A stretch of DNA of 64,000 nucleotides from Cohaesibacter gelatinilyticus (GCF_900215605.1 NZ_OBEL01000006.1:248001-312000), one strand, 5' to 3'; shown: positions 9,206 to 18,904, counted from the stretch's first letter. Translations and numbers: made by a program. Notes: generated from the letters alone by a model not told the origin.

Positions 9206-10399
9206 ATGAGCGATACCCCCATCATGGAAACACAGGCAGGCGATGCCGGTGCCTTTGCACAGTTTGACCTCAACCGCGTTCCTTCCCCCTGCTTTGTGGT
9301 CGATAAAGCTGCCATCCGCAACAATCTGCAAATCCTCGCTGATATCGGCAAACGGGCGGATGTCAAAGTTCTCTCAGCCCTGAAGGCTTTTTCCTGTTGG
9401 TCACTCGGTGATCTGGTTAGCGATCATCTGGATGGTACCTGCTCATCTGGTCTTTGGGAAAGCATGCTGGCCCGCGAGCATTATAAAGGCGAGCTGGCTA
9501 CATACTCCGCCGCTTTCAAGAAAAGCGAAATGCCGCAATTGCTGGAGCTTTCCGATCATCTGATTTTCAATAGCCCGCATCAGATGGCGCTCTTTGGCGA
9601 TGAAATTACAGCCGCCAAACAAGCGGGGCACGCCCCGGACTTTGGACTGCGCATCAACCCGCAGCATTCCGAAGGCCATATCGAAAAATACGACCCGTGC
9701 GCCAATGGATCTCGCCTTGGCACTCCAATCTGCCAGCTCACAAATGAAGACGTGGCTCCTTTCGATGGCATCCATATCCATACCCTCTGCGAGCAGGATT
9801 TCGAGCCTTTACAGCGCACCTGGCAAGCCATTGAAGACCGTGTGGGCCCATGGCTGAAAAATATGAAATGGCTCAATTTTGGCGGCGGCCATCATATCAC
9901 TCGCGATGACTATCAGCGCGATGAGTTGGTGGAATTCCTGAAGGCCATCAAGATCAAATATGATATCGAAATCTATCTGGAGCCTGGAGAAGCCGTGGCT
10001 CTTGATGCTGGTATCCTGATTGGCGAGATCCTGGATCTGACCCGAAATGGCAACACCAATCTGGCCATTCTGGATCTCTCCGCCACCTGTCATATGCCAG
10101 ATGTAATCGAAGCGCCTTACCGCCCGGCCCTTCTGGGTGAGGATTCTAGTGCCAAACAATTCCGACTTGGCGGCCCTAGTTGCTTGGCCGGCGATGTCAT
10201 TGGTGATTATGGCTTTGCAAGCGAGCCAAAGATTGGCGACCGCATCGCCTTTCTTGATCAAGCTCACTATTCCATGGTCAAGACAAACACCTTCAATGGC
10301 GTGCAATTGCCTTCCATCGCGCTATGGGACAGCGAGACAGATGAGCTGGAAGTGATCAGGAGCTTTGGCTATGAAACCTTCCGCGACCGCCTGTCCTGA
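9206..10399 (+). CDS. nspC: Carboxynorspermidine/carboxyspermidine decarboxylase
   Basis: PLP-dependent fold-III decarboxylase of 397 residues that converts carboxyspermidine to spermidine. PLP-binding Lys60 lies in VLSALKAFS; IHTLCEQ (residues 191-197) carries the active-site cysteine; FGGGHHIT (226-233) and EPGEAV follow. It is shorter than ornithine/diaminopimelate decarboxylases, as expected for NspC. The gene sits 74 bases after the dehydrogenase and 21 bases before speB, in one operon. Together with CASDH it replaces the S-adenosylmethionine-dependent SpeD/SpeE route. Confidence 0.93.
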   Translation: MSDTPIMETQAGDAGAFAQFDLNRVPSPCFVVDKAAIRNNLQILADIGKRADVKVLSALKAFSCWSLGDLVSDHLDGTCSSGLWESMLAREHYKGELATYSAAFKKSEMPQLLELSDHLIFNSPHQMALFGDEITAAKQAGHAPDFGLRINPQHSEGHIEKYDPCANGSRLGTPICQLTNEDVAPFDGIHIHTLCEQDFEPLQRTWQAIEDRVGPWLKNMKWLNFGGGHHITRDDYQRDELVEFLKAIKIKYDIEIYLEPGEAVALDAGILIGEILDLTRNGNTNLAILDLSATCHMPDVIEAPYRPALLGEDSSAKQFRLGGPSCLAGDVIGDYGFASEPKIGDRIAFLDQAHYSMVKTNTFNGVQLPSIALWDSETDELEVIRSFGYETFRDRLS

Positions 10400-10420
10400 T
10401 TACCCGAGAAAGACATAAAA

Positions 10421-11293
10421 ATGACCAATCTGACCTATCCTGCCTTTCTTGGCTCTGAACTGACAACTGAGGAAAGCAATCCGGAAACAGCTCTCTTCCA
10501 TGTCATTCCCTGCCCGTTGGAAAAGACCGTCTCTTACGGCTCTGGCACCGGCGCTGGCCCATCTGCCTTGCTTGAAGCAAGCCAGGAACTGGAGCGGTTC
10601 GATGGCAAGGGCTTCCCGCTGGAAAAAGGCATCACCACCACAGCCTCCATCAATTGCAATCAGGCGATTGAGGATGTGATGACTGAGCTGCGCGCACGCA
10701 CCCGCGCCGTGGTCGAAAAAGGCAAGATCCCAGTGACATTGGGTGGAGAGCATAGCCTGACCTATGGCGCAGTGATGGGCGTCGCTGATGCTCTGAAGAA
10801 GAAGATCGGCATCATTCAGATCGATGCCCATGCCGATCTGCGTGTCGCCTATCAGGGCAACAAACATTCCCATGCCTCGGTCATGCATTTGCTGGCTGTC
10901 GAGGAAGGCATGCCATTGATGCAGTTTGGCATTCGTGCCCTATGCATCGAAGAGCAGGAAAGCCGCCTCAATCAGCCGCACATCCATTTTGTCGACGGTG
11001 AAGAGCTGGTCACTGGCAACATCCAGAGCTTTGATCTGCCGGACGATTTCCCCGAAGATGTCTATATCACCTTCGATGTTGACGGGTTAGATCCATCCAT
11101 CATGCCCGCAACCGGCACGCCTGTACCGGGTGGTCTTGCCTATTACCAAAGCCTGAACCTGATCCGTCATGCCCTGAAAGGCCGCCGCTGCGTTGGCATG
11201 GATATCGTGGAGCTGGCCCCCTTTCAGGATCAATGGGCCTGGGATTTCACGGCCGCCAATCTCACCTACCGTTTGATGGGACTGGTAGCCTAG
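10421..11293 (+). CDS. speB: Agmatinase
   Basis: Dinuclear-manganese ureohydrolase of 290 residues that splits agmatine into putrescine and urea. Metal ligands are in place: His111 in GGEHSLTYG, Asp135/His137/Asp139 in IDAHADLR, and Asp219/Asp221 in TFDVDGLDPS, followed by the specificity segment PATGTPVPGG. It is the last gene of the polyamine operon. With SpeA it makes putrescine directly from arginine, without ornithine decarboxylase. An intrinsic terminator follows 14 bases after the stop codon. Confidence 0.94.
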   Translation: MTNLTYPAFLGSELTTEESNPETALFHVIPCPLEKTVSYGSGTGAGPSALLEASQELERFDGKGFPLEKGITTTASINCNQAIEDVMTELRARTRAVVEKGKIPVTLGGEHSLTYGAVMGVADALKKKIGIIQIDAHADLRVAYQGNKHSHASVMHLLAVEEGMPLMQFGIRALCIEEQESRLNQPHIHFVDGEELVTGNIQSFDLPDDFPEDVYITFDVDGLDPSIMPATGTPVPGGLAYYQSLNLIRHALKGRRCVGMDIVELAPFQDQWAWDFTAANLTYRLMGLVA

Positions 11294-11306
11294 AAAAGCT
11301 GGATAC

Positions 11307-11337
11307 AAAAAAGCCGCCCACATAGAGGCGGCTTTTC
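11307..11337. terminator. Terminator after speB
   Basis: AAAAGCCGCC pairs with GGCGGCTTTT around an 8-base loop, with A-rich and T-rich flanks. It is placed between convergent speB and the chemoreceptor gene, so it can serve both. Confidence 0.88.
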
Positions 11338-11356
11338 TATTTATCTTTGGAAAGCT

Positions 11357-13129
11357 TTAGCCTGCTTTTCTGCTCGCATCGCTATTCTTCTGCACTTCGT
11401 CAAGGAAGGACTTGACCGAAGTGTTCAGCTCGCTGGCAACACTCATCAGCTGCTCCGAGGTCTGATCGACATTGCTGGACTGCTCACGGGTTTCACGAAT
11501 GATATCAGAAACGCGGGTCACATTGGCTGCGGCTTCATCACTACCGCCTGCTGCTTTCGAGATGGAGAAGGAAATCTCCTCGGTCGCCGCAGTTTGCTCG
11601 TGAACCGCGGAAGCAATGGCTCCGGTGATTTCCATAACGCTCTCGATATGTTCACCAATCGCCTGAATGGAGTCGACTGTGGAGCGCGTCGAGGTCTGAA
11701 TATCATTCACTTGGGTAGCAATTTCATCTGTTGCCTTGGCTGTCTGAGTGGACAGATCCTTCACTTCTGCAGCAACAACCGCGAAGCCTTTACCAGCTTC
11801 CCCGGCACGAGCTGCCTCAATGGTGGCGTTCAGTGCCAGCAGATTGGTCTGTTCAGCAATTGCCTTGATCATCTCGACCACAGCACCGATCTTGTCCGCG
11901 GTATCGGCCAGACGGGTGACATCTTCATTGGTGCCACGCGCTACTTCAGATGCTGTGTCGGTGATCTGGATGGCCCGGTTCGCCTGATTGCTGATTTCCT
12001 GAATGGAGGCACTCAACTCGGTTGCAGCAGACGCGACAGTCTGTACGTTCCCGGATGCTTCACCGGAAGCGTTGTGGGCAGATTCAGCAGAAACAGAAGC
12101 TTCATCAGCCAGATTGACCAAACCCTTGGAAGTCTGGGACATCACACTGGTTTCGCTCTGCAAAGTGGCCTGAACATTCTGCACATTGGCTTCAAAATTG
12201 GCGATATGATTAGCCAGCTGTTCCTGACGCTCGCGCTCCATAACCTGCTTTTTCTGTTCTTTCAGCTCCAGTTCCTGCTTGGCACAGGCATTGTCACGGA
12301 ACACTTTCAACGCCTGGGTCATGGCACCAATTTCATCGCGACGTGGACGATCATCCAGGCTGACATCAGTCTTGCCATTGGCCAGATCACCCATGGCTTT
12401 GACAATTTTCAAAAGCGGAACCGAAATACCATTACGGCCAATGACCCAGGACACTGCCACGCCAGCAACGAAAGCCAGAATGGATAGGAAGATCATCTGG
12501 GTGATAGCTTCTTTTTCATGCTGTTCTGCGGTTTTTGCAGCGGCCAAAGTGAAACGCTCAATCTCGGTAAGCAGCGCAACCAATTCATGATCAAGCTGCT
12601 TCTCCAGCGCTTCAACGGCTTTGACATCACTGGAAGCTTGCGCAATTTCACCAGCCGCAGCCAGATCCAGCACATGCAGTGCCTTCTTGTCATATTCCTT
12701 ATGATGCTTCTCAACTTCGATCAGCGCTTTCAAGACATGCTTATACTCAGCTTCTTCTTCTGGAGTGTGGGCAACGGAAATCGCAGATTTGGCAACGTCC
12801 TCACCTTCCTTGATTTCCTTGGTCACCTTGTGTGCAAGCTTCTCAAATTTTGCTCGCATCTGGTTGACTTCGGCCTGAGATTGTTTGGATTGAACCCCAT
12901 AAGCACGCAAGGAACGTTCCAGCAAAATCGCCTGTTCCAACTGATGCGTTGTGATCTTGCTGACCACTTCCATCACAGGGATATTAGCTTCTGCAATCGA
13001 GGTGAGTTCCTTGCCAATCCGGTTCATCTGCCAGATGCTGACAGAGGCCAAAACCATCATGATGGCGAGGCAGGAACCGATGGCATACATGATTTTTGCA
13101 GGAATACTGCTGGAGCGTTTAATAGACAT
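11357..13129 (-). CDS. Methyl-accepting chemotaxis protein
   Basis: Inner-membrane chemoreceptor of 590 residues. TM1 is at about 13-33, then a helical periplasmic sensor (about 35-209) rich in Lys/Glu with four-helix-bundle character, TM2 at 211-231, HAMP about 232-290 and a cytoplasmic coiled-coil signalling domain. The CheA/CheW-contacting hairpin [20 protein letters not shown] is intact. There is no C-terminal pentapeptide for CheR docking. The ligand is unknown; a link to polyamines is possible from position only. It stands alone, with its own 180-base upstream gap. A second receptor of this type is at 29421. Confidence 0.92.
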   Translation of the reverse strand: MSIKRSSSIPAKIMYAIGSCLAIMMVLASVSIWQMNRIGKELTSIAEANIPVMEVVSKITTHQLEQAILLERSLRAYGVQSKQSQAEVNQMRAKFEKLAHKVTKEIKEGEDVAKSAISVAHTPEEEAEYKHVLKALIEVEKHHKEYDKKALHVLDLAAAGEIAQASSDVKAVEALEKQLDHELVALLTEIERFTLAAAKTAEQHEKEAITQMIFLSILAFVAGVAVSWVIGRNGISVPLLKIVKAMGDLANGKTDVSLDDRPRRDEIGAMTQALKVFRDNACAKQELELKEQKKQVMERERQEQLANHIANFEANVQNVQATLQSETSVMSQTSKGLVNLADEASVSAESAHNASGEASGNVQTVASAATELSASIQEISNQANRAIQITDTASEVARGTNEDVTRLADTADKIGAVVEMIKAIAEQTNLLALNATIEAARAGEAGKGFAVVAAEVKDLSTQTAKATDEIATQVNDIQTSTRSTVDSIQAIGEHIESVMEITGAIASAVHEQTAATEEISFSISKAAGGSDEAAANVTRVSDIIRETREQSSNVDQTSEQLMSVASELNTSVKSFLDEVQKNSDASRKAG

Positions 13130-13309
13130 GAGCGCGGTCCATCCAAGTGCTGGTACGTATATTAGGGCTCATTGTTTCCGAAATTGCGGGTCGGAAACAC
13201 CCAATTGTGGACAGAATTAGGTAAAAGCACTTAACCAAGCCCTAATCATTTTAGGAAAATTGGACTAAAAATTCCAATTAAGGGCCAATTTTTGTTATTT
13301 TCCACTCAC

Positions 13310-13882
13310 TTAAGAGTGGATTTTGGCCATTTTGGAATAATGCATCACATTGTGAAACTGCACTGGCTCTGACGCCAGGTTGCGATAGCCATGGGGTTGG
13401 TCAGCATTGAAACGAAGACCATCACCGGTTTTATAAGCCGTCCATTCTCCATCGAAAAGAACTTCCATCTCTCCCTTGATCACGAAAACATCTTCGACAA
13501 CCCCACAAACATGGGCATTGGAGAGATGGGTCTGGCCTGGCTCCAGCACCAGGCAAAATGTCTCCGAGCCAAAACGCGGATCAAATGGAAAGATGGTGTG
13601 AATGGTCAGCCCATCTGGAAAGCTGATCGTCTCGGACGGCGCAGGCGTGAAGGTCGTCTCGGTCTGAACAAGATCCTCCAGAAATGCGGTGAGCGGCAAG
13701 CGAAAACCCTTGGCCAATTTCCAGAGCGTGGCAATGGTGGGACTGGAATCTCCCTTTTCAATCTGATGCAGCATGGCCTTGCTCACACCAGTCAGCTCGG
13801 ATGTCTGCGACAGGCTCAGCCCTGCATTCTCACGAATACTCTTCAGATTGATGAGGATCTTTTTATGGTCCATGATTGCCAA
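13310..13882 (-). CDS. XRE-family regulator with C-terminal cupin domain
   Basis: DNA-binding regulator of 190 residues. The N-terminal helix-turn-helix (about 10-65) includes LSQTSELTGVSKAMLHQIEKG, and the C-terminal half (about 105-180) is a cupin fold with HVCGVVEDVFVIKGEMEV and a late NADQPHGYRN. Such proteins sense small ligands through the cupin. Translation may start at the fourth codon (13873), as MDHKK. It is divergent from the BenE-type transporter gene, and a clear inverted repeat lies between them, so it very likely controls that transporter and itself. Confidence 0.88.
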   Translation of the reverse strand: MAIMDHKKILINLKSIRENAGLSLSQTSELTGVSKAMLHQIEKGDSSPTIATLWKLAKGFRLPLTAFLEDLVQTETTFTPAPSETISFPDGLTIHTIFPFDPRFGSETFCLVLEPGQTHLSNAHVCGVVEDVFVIKGEMEVLFDGEWTAYKTGDGLRFNADQPHGYRNLASEPVQFHNVMHYSKMAKIHS

Positions 13883-13890
13883 AGCACTTG

Positions 13891-13920
13891 TTCGTTATAG
13901 CGAACGTCTGTTATAACGAA
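13891..13920. promoter_or_regulatory. Operator of the XRE-cupin/BenE divergent promoter
   Basis: TTCGTTATA (13891-13899) and TATAACGAA (13912-13920) form a perfect 9-base inverted repeat. The nested GTTCG-N6-CGAAC makes a smaller palindrome. It lies 9 bases from the regulator start and 55 bases before the transporter start. It is the best candidate binding site for the XRE-cupin regulator. Confidence 0.65.
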
Positions 13921-13975
13921 CAGACAGATTTCTTCAAGTAGCTTAGCTCCCCCCATCCCAAAAGGCACGGACAGA

Positions 13976-15166
13976 ATGATTGCAGGTCTGAAACTTTCGC
14001 ATGTTATCACCGGAGGCATTGCCGTGCTGGTGGGCTATACCAGCAGCGTTGCCATCATTTTTCAGGCCATTGATCTGCTAGGCGCGACCCAGGCACAAGC
14101 CAATAGCTGGATGCTGGCTCTTGGCCTTGGCATGGGGATCAGCGGACTGATCCTGTCACTTCTCTATCGCATGCCCATTCTGACAGCTTGGTCGACACCG
14201 GGAGCTGCCCTTCTGGTCATCAGCCTTGATGGTGTGGCCATGGATGAAGCCATCGGAGCTTTTCTTCTATGCGGAGCATTACTGACGCTCACCGGCCTGA
14301 CAGGCTGGTTTGGCAAATTGTCCAACCTGATCCCGGAGCCAATCGCCAATGCCATGCTGGCCGGTATCCTCTTCAGCTTTGGGCTGGGTGTCTTCTCCTC
14401 CATGGAAGACAATCTGCCCCTGACCGCGCTGATGTGCCTGACCTATCTGATGGGGAAGAGATGGTTCCCACGCTATAACATTCCGACTGTTCTGCTGGCA
14501 GGTATTCTCTTTTGCTGGACCAGCGGTGCCTTCCACAGCCAGGAGACGATTGAATTCTCCATTGCCCAACCAGAATTCATCATGCCCTCCTTCTCGCTGC
14601 CGGTTCTGATCAGCATCGGCGTGCCGCTTTTCATTGTCACCATGACATCGCAGAATATGCCCGGCGTCGTGGCGCTGAAATCCGCTGGCTATGTGCCGCC
14701 GACTTCAGCCAGCATGACGGTCACCGGTCTCATCACCCTGCTCTTTGCTCCCTTTGGCGGCTATACCTTCAACCTCGCTGCCATCACTGCCGCGATCTGC
14801 GCCGGGCCGGAAGCGGATGAAGATCCGCAGACACGCTATAAAGCCGCTATCATGGCTGGCATCTTCTATTGCATTGTCGGCCTGCTCGGCGCCACCATCA
14901 TCAGTCTGTTCCTGATTGCGCCAAAGGCTTTGGTTATCACCATTGCAGGATTGGCCCTGCTCAACACCATCGGCAACAGCCTCAGCTCAGCCCTGACCCA
15001 GCCAGACAACAGAGAGGCCGCGCTGGTCACCTTCATGACCACAGTCTCCGGCATCAGCTTCCTCGGTATCGGTGCCCCCTTCTGGGCTCTCCTCTTTGGC
15101 GCTGCGACAAGTATCGCTCTTTCAAACGACGAAAAGCCAGGTAAATTGGTAACTGAAAAAAGCTGA
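13976..15166 (+). CDS. BenE-family (benzoate/H+ symporter-like) membrane transporter
   Basis: Membrane protein of 396 residues with about eleven or twelve hydrophobic segments. It matches the BenE family in its N-terminal SHVITGGIAVLVGYTSSVAI, the TAWSTPGAALL motif and the long C-terminal APFGGYTFNLAAITAAICAG stretch. BenE proteins are annotated as benzoate/proton symporters, but many members have no proven substrate, and no aromatic-degradation gene is nearby. It is divergent from the XRE-cupin regulator and followed after 16 bases by a GNAT gene in the same direction, so the two are probably co-transcribed. Confidence 0.88.
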   Translation: MIAGLKLSHVITGGIAVLVGYTSSVAIIFQAIDLLGATQAQANSWMLALGLGMGISGLILSLLYRMPILTAWSTPGAALLVISLDGVAMDEAIGAFLLCGALLTLTGLTGWFGKLSNLIPEPIANAMLAGILFSFGLGVFSSMEDNLPLTALMCLTYLMGKRWFPRYNIPTVLLAGILFCWTSGAFHSQETIEFSIAQPEFIMPSFSLPVLISIGVPLFIVTMTSQNMPGVVALKSAGYVPPTSASMTVTGLITLLFAPFGGYTFNLAAITAAICAGPEADEDPQTRYKAAIMAGIFYCIVGLLGATIISLFLIAPKALVITIAGLALLNTIGNSLSSALTQPDNREAALVTFMTTVSGISFLGIGAPFWALLFGAATSIALSNDEKPGKLVTEKS

Positions 15167-15182
15167 TAGCGAGACATACTGG

Positions 15183-15656
15183 ATGATGATCACGACAAGA
15201 CAAGCAACGGCCAATGATGCAGATCAGATGAGCGAGATTCTCTCTCCAATTTTGGCGTCCTGGAAGAGTGATCGCCCAAGCGATGCCGGTCATATCCTGC
15301 GATATTATATCGAGCACCCAGATAGCATCAAATGCACGATTGCCGAGGATGAAACTGGCAAGGTCTTCGGCTTTCAATCCCTCATCATCGCAACAGACAA
15401 CAAACCTTATGATGTGCCCAATGGTTGGGGCATCATAGGAACCTATGTGCGGCTGGATGCTACCCGATGCGGGATTGGCAAACATCTCTTCGCCTCATCC
15501 CAAGAAGCTGCCAAACAGGCAGGCTTGAAAAGGATTGATGCCACCATCGGCCAGACAAACGAGACTGGTCTTGCATATTACGAAGCCATGGGATTTCGAA
15601 CTTATCGAACATCAGACACCAGTGTCAGCAAGATTTATGAGATGGATGCGGCCTAA
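15183..15656 (+). CDS. GNAT-family N-acetyltransferase
   Basis: Cytoplasmic acetyltransferase of 157 residues. The acetyl-CoA-binding region reads VRLDATRCGIGKHLFASSQEAAK (written here only to its outline: V-R-L then R-x-x-G-I-G-K), followed by the C-terminal YYEAMGFRTYRTSD motif. The acceptor substrate is unknown. Translation can begin at 15183 or the next ATG at 15186. It is the second gene after the BenE-type transporter. Confidence 0.85.
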   Translation: MMITTRQATANDADQMSEILSPILASWKSDRPSDAGHILRYYIEHPDSIKCTIAEDETGKVFGFQSLIIATDNKPYDVPNGWGIIGTYVRLDATRCGIGKHLFASSQEAAKQAGLKRIDATIGQTNETGLAYYEAMGFRTYRTSDTSVSKIYEMDAA

Positions 15657-15678
15657 GCAGAAATAGCTACCAATATTC

Positions 15679-16869
15679 CTAAGCAACTTCCAGCCGCGCC
15701 TGCCTCTGCTTTTCCATGGCAATCAGAACGATGATCAAAGCTGTACCGACCAGCATGAAGGCCCCGGATATATAGAGACTGGCATTATAATTACCCACCG
15801 CGCCAACGATCACACCAGTCAGAGCCGGGGCCAGAATTTGTGCAACACTATAGGCGATTGTCATCTTGCCCATCAGCTTGGATGGGTTGGATGGGAAAAG
15901 ATGCCCTGCCATGGTCAAAACCAGACTGACACAGGCAATGAAGGTCGCACCAAACAGGATGGCGCTGAGGCTGACCAGATAGAAATCCTGACTGAAGACC
16001 GGCAGCATGATGCCGACAATCTTGAGAAGATAAGCCAGCAATAAGGCTCGTAGATATCCCATTTTGCGCGCTACCAAATCCCAGATCAACACAGCAGGCG
16101 TTGCTGCCAATCCCAGTAAGACAAAAACCCATTGACCTCGCCCGGCCATATTGGGCAAGCCCTCGACCAGATCAACAATGAAAGTGGCGCTGACCACAAA
16201 GCCATAGCCTGCACAGAAATAGGCTGCGAGCATCACCAAAACGAAATTGCGGCTTGGCGGATTATCAGCTTGCAGGGATTGCTGCGGACCATTGCTGCTC
16301 TGCTCAGGCGATGGCATCCATAGCCAGGCAGGGATCGAAAAGACGAATGCCATGATCGCAAGAGTGAGCCATTGCTCCTGCCATGTCGCAGGAAGCCAGG
16401 TCATGGCCTCGACCAGCAGAGCGACCGAGACAATACTCACTCCGACACCAGTAAAATGGATGCCCAACTCCCCTCGATGGCCATGAGCCACCAACCATTT
16501 CAGGATCAGACCAGAGGAGAGAATAAAGCCTGCAGTTGCACATATCCCGGCCAGATAGCGCAGAATGGACCAAAGAACCAAATCACTGGTGAGCGCCATT
16601 GCAGCGGTGGTGATCACCGCCAATGCCAGATAAAGCCGATAGAGAAGGAATTTATGATCCAGATTGCTCAAGCTCGCAGCCAGAACAACACCGCTCAAAT
16701 ATCCAAGATAATTGGAAGTCGCCAGCCATCCACCCATCACATCCGACAGGCCGGTTTCGCTCTGCATGATAGGTAGCAGGGACGAATAGGAAAAGCGCGC
16801 CACACCAGCGGTGACGATAATGCTGCATATTCCGGCAAAATAGACTTTTGCTCTCGTTAACTCGCTCAT
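15679..16869 (-). CDS. MFS transporter, YbfB/YjiJ type
   Basis: Twelve-helix major facilitator of about 396 residues. The N-terminal half has GVARFSYSSLLPIMQSETGL and a GWLATSNYLGYLSG segment, typical of the YbfB/YjiJ family. The start is set at the ATG at 16869, because GGGAGGAG lies 7 bases before it; the longer in-frame TTG start would lie inside that ribosome-binding site. Substrate is unknown. It is divergent from a LysR regulator, which probably controls it. Its 3' end is 23 bases from the convergent GNAT gene. Confidence 0.88.
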   Translation of the reverse strand: MSELTRAKVYFAGICSIIVTAGVARFSYSSLLPIMQSETGLSDVMGGWLATSNYLGYLSGVVLAASLSNLDHKFLLYRLYLALAVITTAAMALTSDLVLWSILRYLAGICATAGFILSSGLILKWLVAHGHRGELGIHFTGVGVSIVSVALLVEAMTWLPATWQEQWLTLAIMAFVFSIPAWLWMPSPEQSSNGPQQSLQADNPPSRNFVLVMLAAYFCAGYGFVVSATFIVDLVEGLPNMAGRGQWVFVLLGLAATPAVLIWDLVARKMGYLRALLLAYLLKIVGIMLPVFSQDFYLVSLSAILFGATFIACVSLVLTMAGHLFPSNPSKLMGKMTIAYSVAQILAPALTGVIVGAVGNYNASLYISGAFMLVGTALIIVLIAMEKQRQARLEVA

Positions 16870-16952
16870 TCCAGCTCCTCCCAAAGCTTTTGTAGCTTCG
16901 CAGATATTAGATCAATTTGACTTACTGTAAAAACGAATTATTCTGAAGAAAC

Positions 16953-16963
16953 ATTTCTGAAAT
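16953..16963. promoter_or_regulatory. LysR-type operator candidate between MFS gene and lysR gene
   Basis: ATTTCTGAAAT is a perfect palindrome around one T, with the T-N11-A form that LysR proteins recognise. It lies 20 bases before the LysR start and 84 bases before the MFS start. Confidence 0.45.
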
Positions 16964-16982
16964 AGAGAAACGTTGAAAATAG

Positions 16983-17828
16983 ATGGAACTGATCGGCCTT
17001 CGCACATTCAAAGCCATTGTCGATGAAGACGGTATTAAGGGGGCATCCAAAGCGCTTCACACGGTGCCGTCCAATGTCTCCGCTCGTATCCAGAAACTGG
17101 AGGAAGAGCTTGGTGTTCCTCTCTTCACCCTGCGCGGTCGAAAGCTACATCTGACGCCGCAAGGACAATTGCTCTATCCCTATGCCGCTCAAATGATAGA
17201 GCTTGAAAACAACGCCCGCACCGAGTTGCGCCGAAGCGGCGATATCTTTGAGCTGCGCATCGGGACAACCGAGACTTTCGCCGCCACCTTCCTCCCAGAC
17301 ACGCTGAAAAAGCTCAAACAGCATAATGCCAAGATCATACCCAAAATCATCACCCACACCAGCGCCGAACTCATTTCCTGTGTGCTCAAAAATTCGCTCG
17401 ATTGCGCCTTCATCGGTACCGAGCCCATTCATGTTGATTTGTGCTGCTATCCGTTGATCGAAGAGAGCCTGCTGGTCGTGTTACCAAAAGATCAGGAACA
17501 TGACTCTGTACTGTTCGTACGTGATGAGGGCTGCGCCTATCGGCAGGCAGCGGTGAGCTGGCAGCAGAAAACCGGCCGTTCCGATGAACAGATCATGTCC
17601 ATGAGCAGCGTCGAGGGTGTGCTTGGCTGTATCGCAGCAGGTCTTGGTTACACCGTCATCGGCGAAAGCATGGTCAAGGGCAGTCGCTATGAGAACTCAC
17701 TCTCCACCCGATTGGTCGACGGCCCAGCAACAACTTTTCGCCTCTCTCTAATCTGCCGTAAAAATTCACCCTTCCAGCACGATATTGAAGCAATTGCCAA
17801 ACTCTTCAAGCAAGAAGACCAAGGCTAG
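16983..17828 (+). CDS. LysR-family transcriptional regulator
   Basis: LysR-type regulator of 281 residues. The winged helix-turn-helix is at residues 1-65 (GIKGASKALHTVPSNVSARI with the following QKLEEELGVPLF), and the C-terminal effector domain is at about 88-275. It is slightly short for the family, and the N-terminus has few residues ahead of the helix-turn-helix. Start ATG at 16983 has a weak ribosome-binding site. It is divergent from the MFS gene with a palindrome between them, so local control of the exporter is likely. Confidence 0.9.
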   Translation: MELIGLRTFKAIVDEDGIKGASKALHTVPSNVSARIQKLEEELGVPLFTLRGRKLHLTPQGQLLYPYAAQMIELENNARTELRRSGDIFELRIGTTETFAATFLPDTLKKLKQHNAKIIPKIITHTSAELISCVLKNSLDCAFIGTEPIHVDLCCYPLIEESLLVVLPKDQEHDSVLFVRDEGCAYRQAAVSWQQKTGRSDEQIMSMSSVEGVLGCIAAGLGYTVIGESMVKGSRYENSLSTRLVDGPATTFRLSLICRKNSPFQHDIEAIAKLFKQEDQG

Positions 17829-17962
17829 GCTTTTGATACATCTGTATCAATTGCGCTCACAGTATTTTACGGCTTTTCTGGATGCAAGCTGCTGATTTTG
17901 TTCAGCTTCACAGCCTCGCCCGCCTGCCATTACACCAATGTGCTCAGGAAGACAGGAAAGCC

Positions 17963-18886
17963 ATGCGTCATCGTCTCTTACAAATCCTCCTTGTCACAAT
18001 AATCTCAGCTTTCACGATGCCTGCCAGTGCCGAGACGGATTTTTATCTCTGCCGCTATGATGACGGCTCTGTCTTTGGCGAGAATTTCGAATTTGGCTAT
18101 GACCACAAACGGAACATCATCCTGCTAAACCAGCACCGCAAAGGTAGCTATACCAAGAATTTCACCTTGGGTTATGTGGAACTGGAAGGTGGTTGGCTAA
18201 ACTTTCATTTTGAAGAATGGGAGAATGGCAGCATCAGGATGCGCGAAAGCCATAATCTGGATCTTGCGGAAAAACTTCTCACATCCAGTCAGGATTTCTA
18301 CAACGAAAATGACAAGCTCATCAGAGAAGGTCCACGCGCAAACACCTATTGTTCAGGCGTCGCAGATGGTGGAACCACCGTTCAAGCACCATCGGATCTC
18401 AAATGTCATACCCTGAATATTGCCAGCAAAGCAGGGAAACGAACCGGCCATTGGTGCGTTCGAAGCGTCCTGCCAGAAAGCAAGGATTTCTCATACGGCC
18501 CTGAAAATCTGGGGTCGGAAAGCGGAGCCTGGTGCGAAGGTGAAGCCGGGCAAGGCATCGGTGTAGAACTGGAGGTTTCCTTTAATCCTTCCGCCCCTAC
18601 CGGTCACCCTGCTGCTTTCGATCATTTGATTATCAGCAATGGCTATGACCGTAGCACCAGAACCTTCATGCAAAATTCCCGTATCAAGCAGATTGAAATC
18701 CGCACCGACGATGGAGAAAGCTGGGTACGCACTTTGCGCGATGAAACAGGGCCGCAAAGGGTCAATCTGGGCAAGACCATCCGCCCTCATGGGATCCTGA
18801 TCACCATTCTTGATATCTATCCGGGACAGAAATATCAGGACACCTGTCTGAGCTATGTGATGCCGGGCTTCAAGGCCACAAATTGA
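17963..18886 (+). CDS. Secreted protein with NADase-type glycan-binding (discoidin-like) domain
   Basis: Exported protein of 307 residues. The ATG at 17963 is chosen over upstream starts because GAAAG is well placed and a signal peptide begins at once (cleavage expected after Ala23 in MPASA-E). Residues 24-165 are an unfamiliar N-terminal region with Cys30, Cys130 and Cys149. Residues about 167-303 fit the NADase-type glycan-binding domain: YGPENLGSESGAWCEG, GQGIGVELEV, a LIISNGY block, RIKQIEIRTDDG and the closing TILDIYPGQKYQDTCLSY. That domain is known as a carbohydrate-binding part of some bacterial toxins and surface proteins. No catalytic domain is seen. It starts a three-gene run with 18905 and 19456. 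Confidence 0.75.
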   Translation: MRHRLLQILLVTIISAFTMPASAETDFYLCRYDDGSVFGENFEFGYDHKRNIILLNQHRKGSYTKNFTLGYVELEGGWLNFHFEEWENGSIRMRESHNLDLAEKLLTSSQDFYNENDKLIREGPRANTYCSGVADGGTTVQAPSDLKCHTLNIASKAGKRTGHWCVRSVLPESKDFSYGPENLGSESGAWCEGEAGQGIGVELEVSFNPSAPTGHPAAFDHLIISNGYDRSTRTFMQNSRIKQIEIRTDDGESWVRTLRDETGPQRVNLGKTIRPHGILITILDIYPGQKYQDTCLSYVMPGFKATN

Positions 18887-18904
18887 GGCACAAAGGAGAC
18901 AGCC

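Noticed and set aside
11594-12487. 297-residue open frame opposite the first chemoreceptor gene
   Set aside because: An antisense shadow of a long, codon-biased gene. The composition (many Cys, His, Phe) is not that of a real protein.
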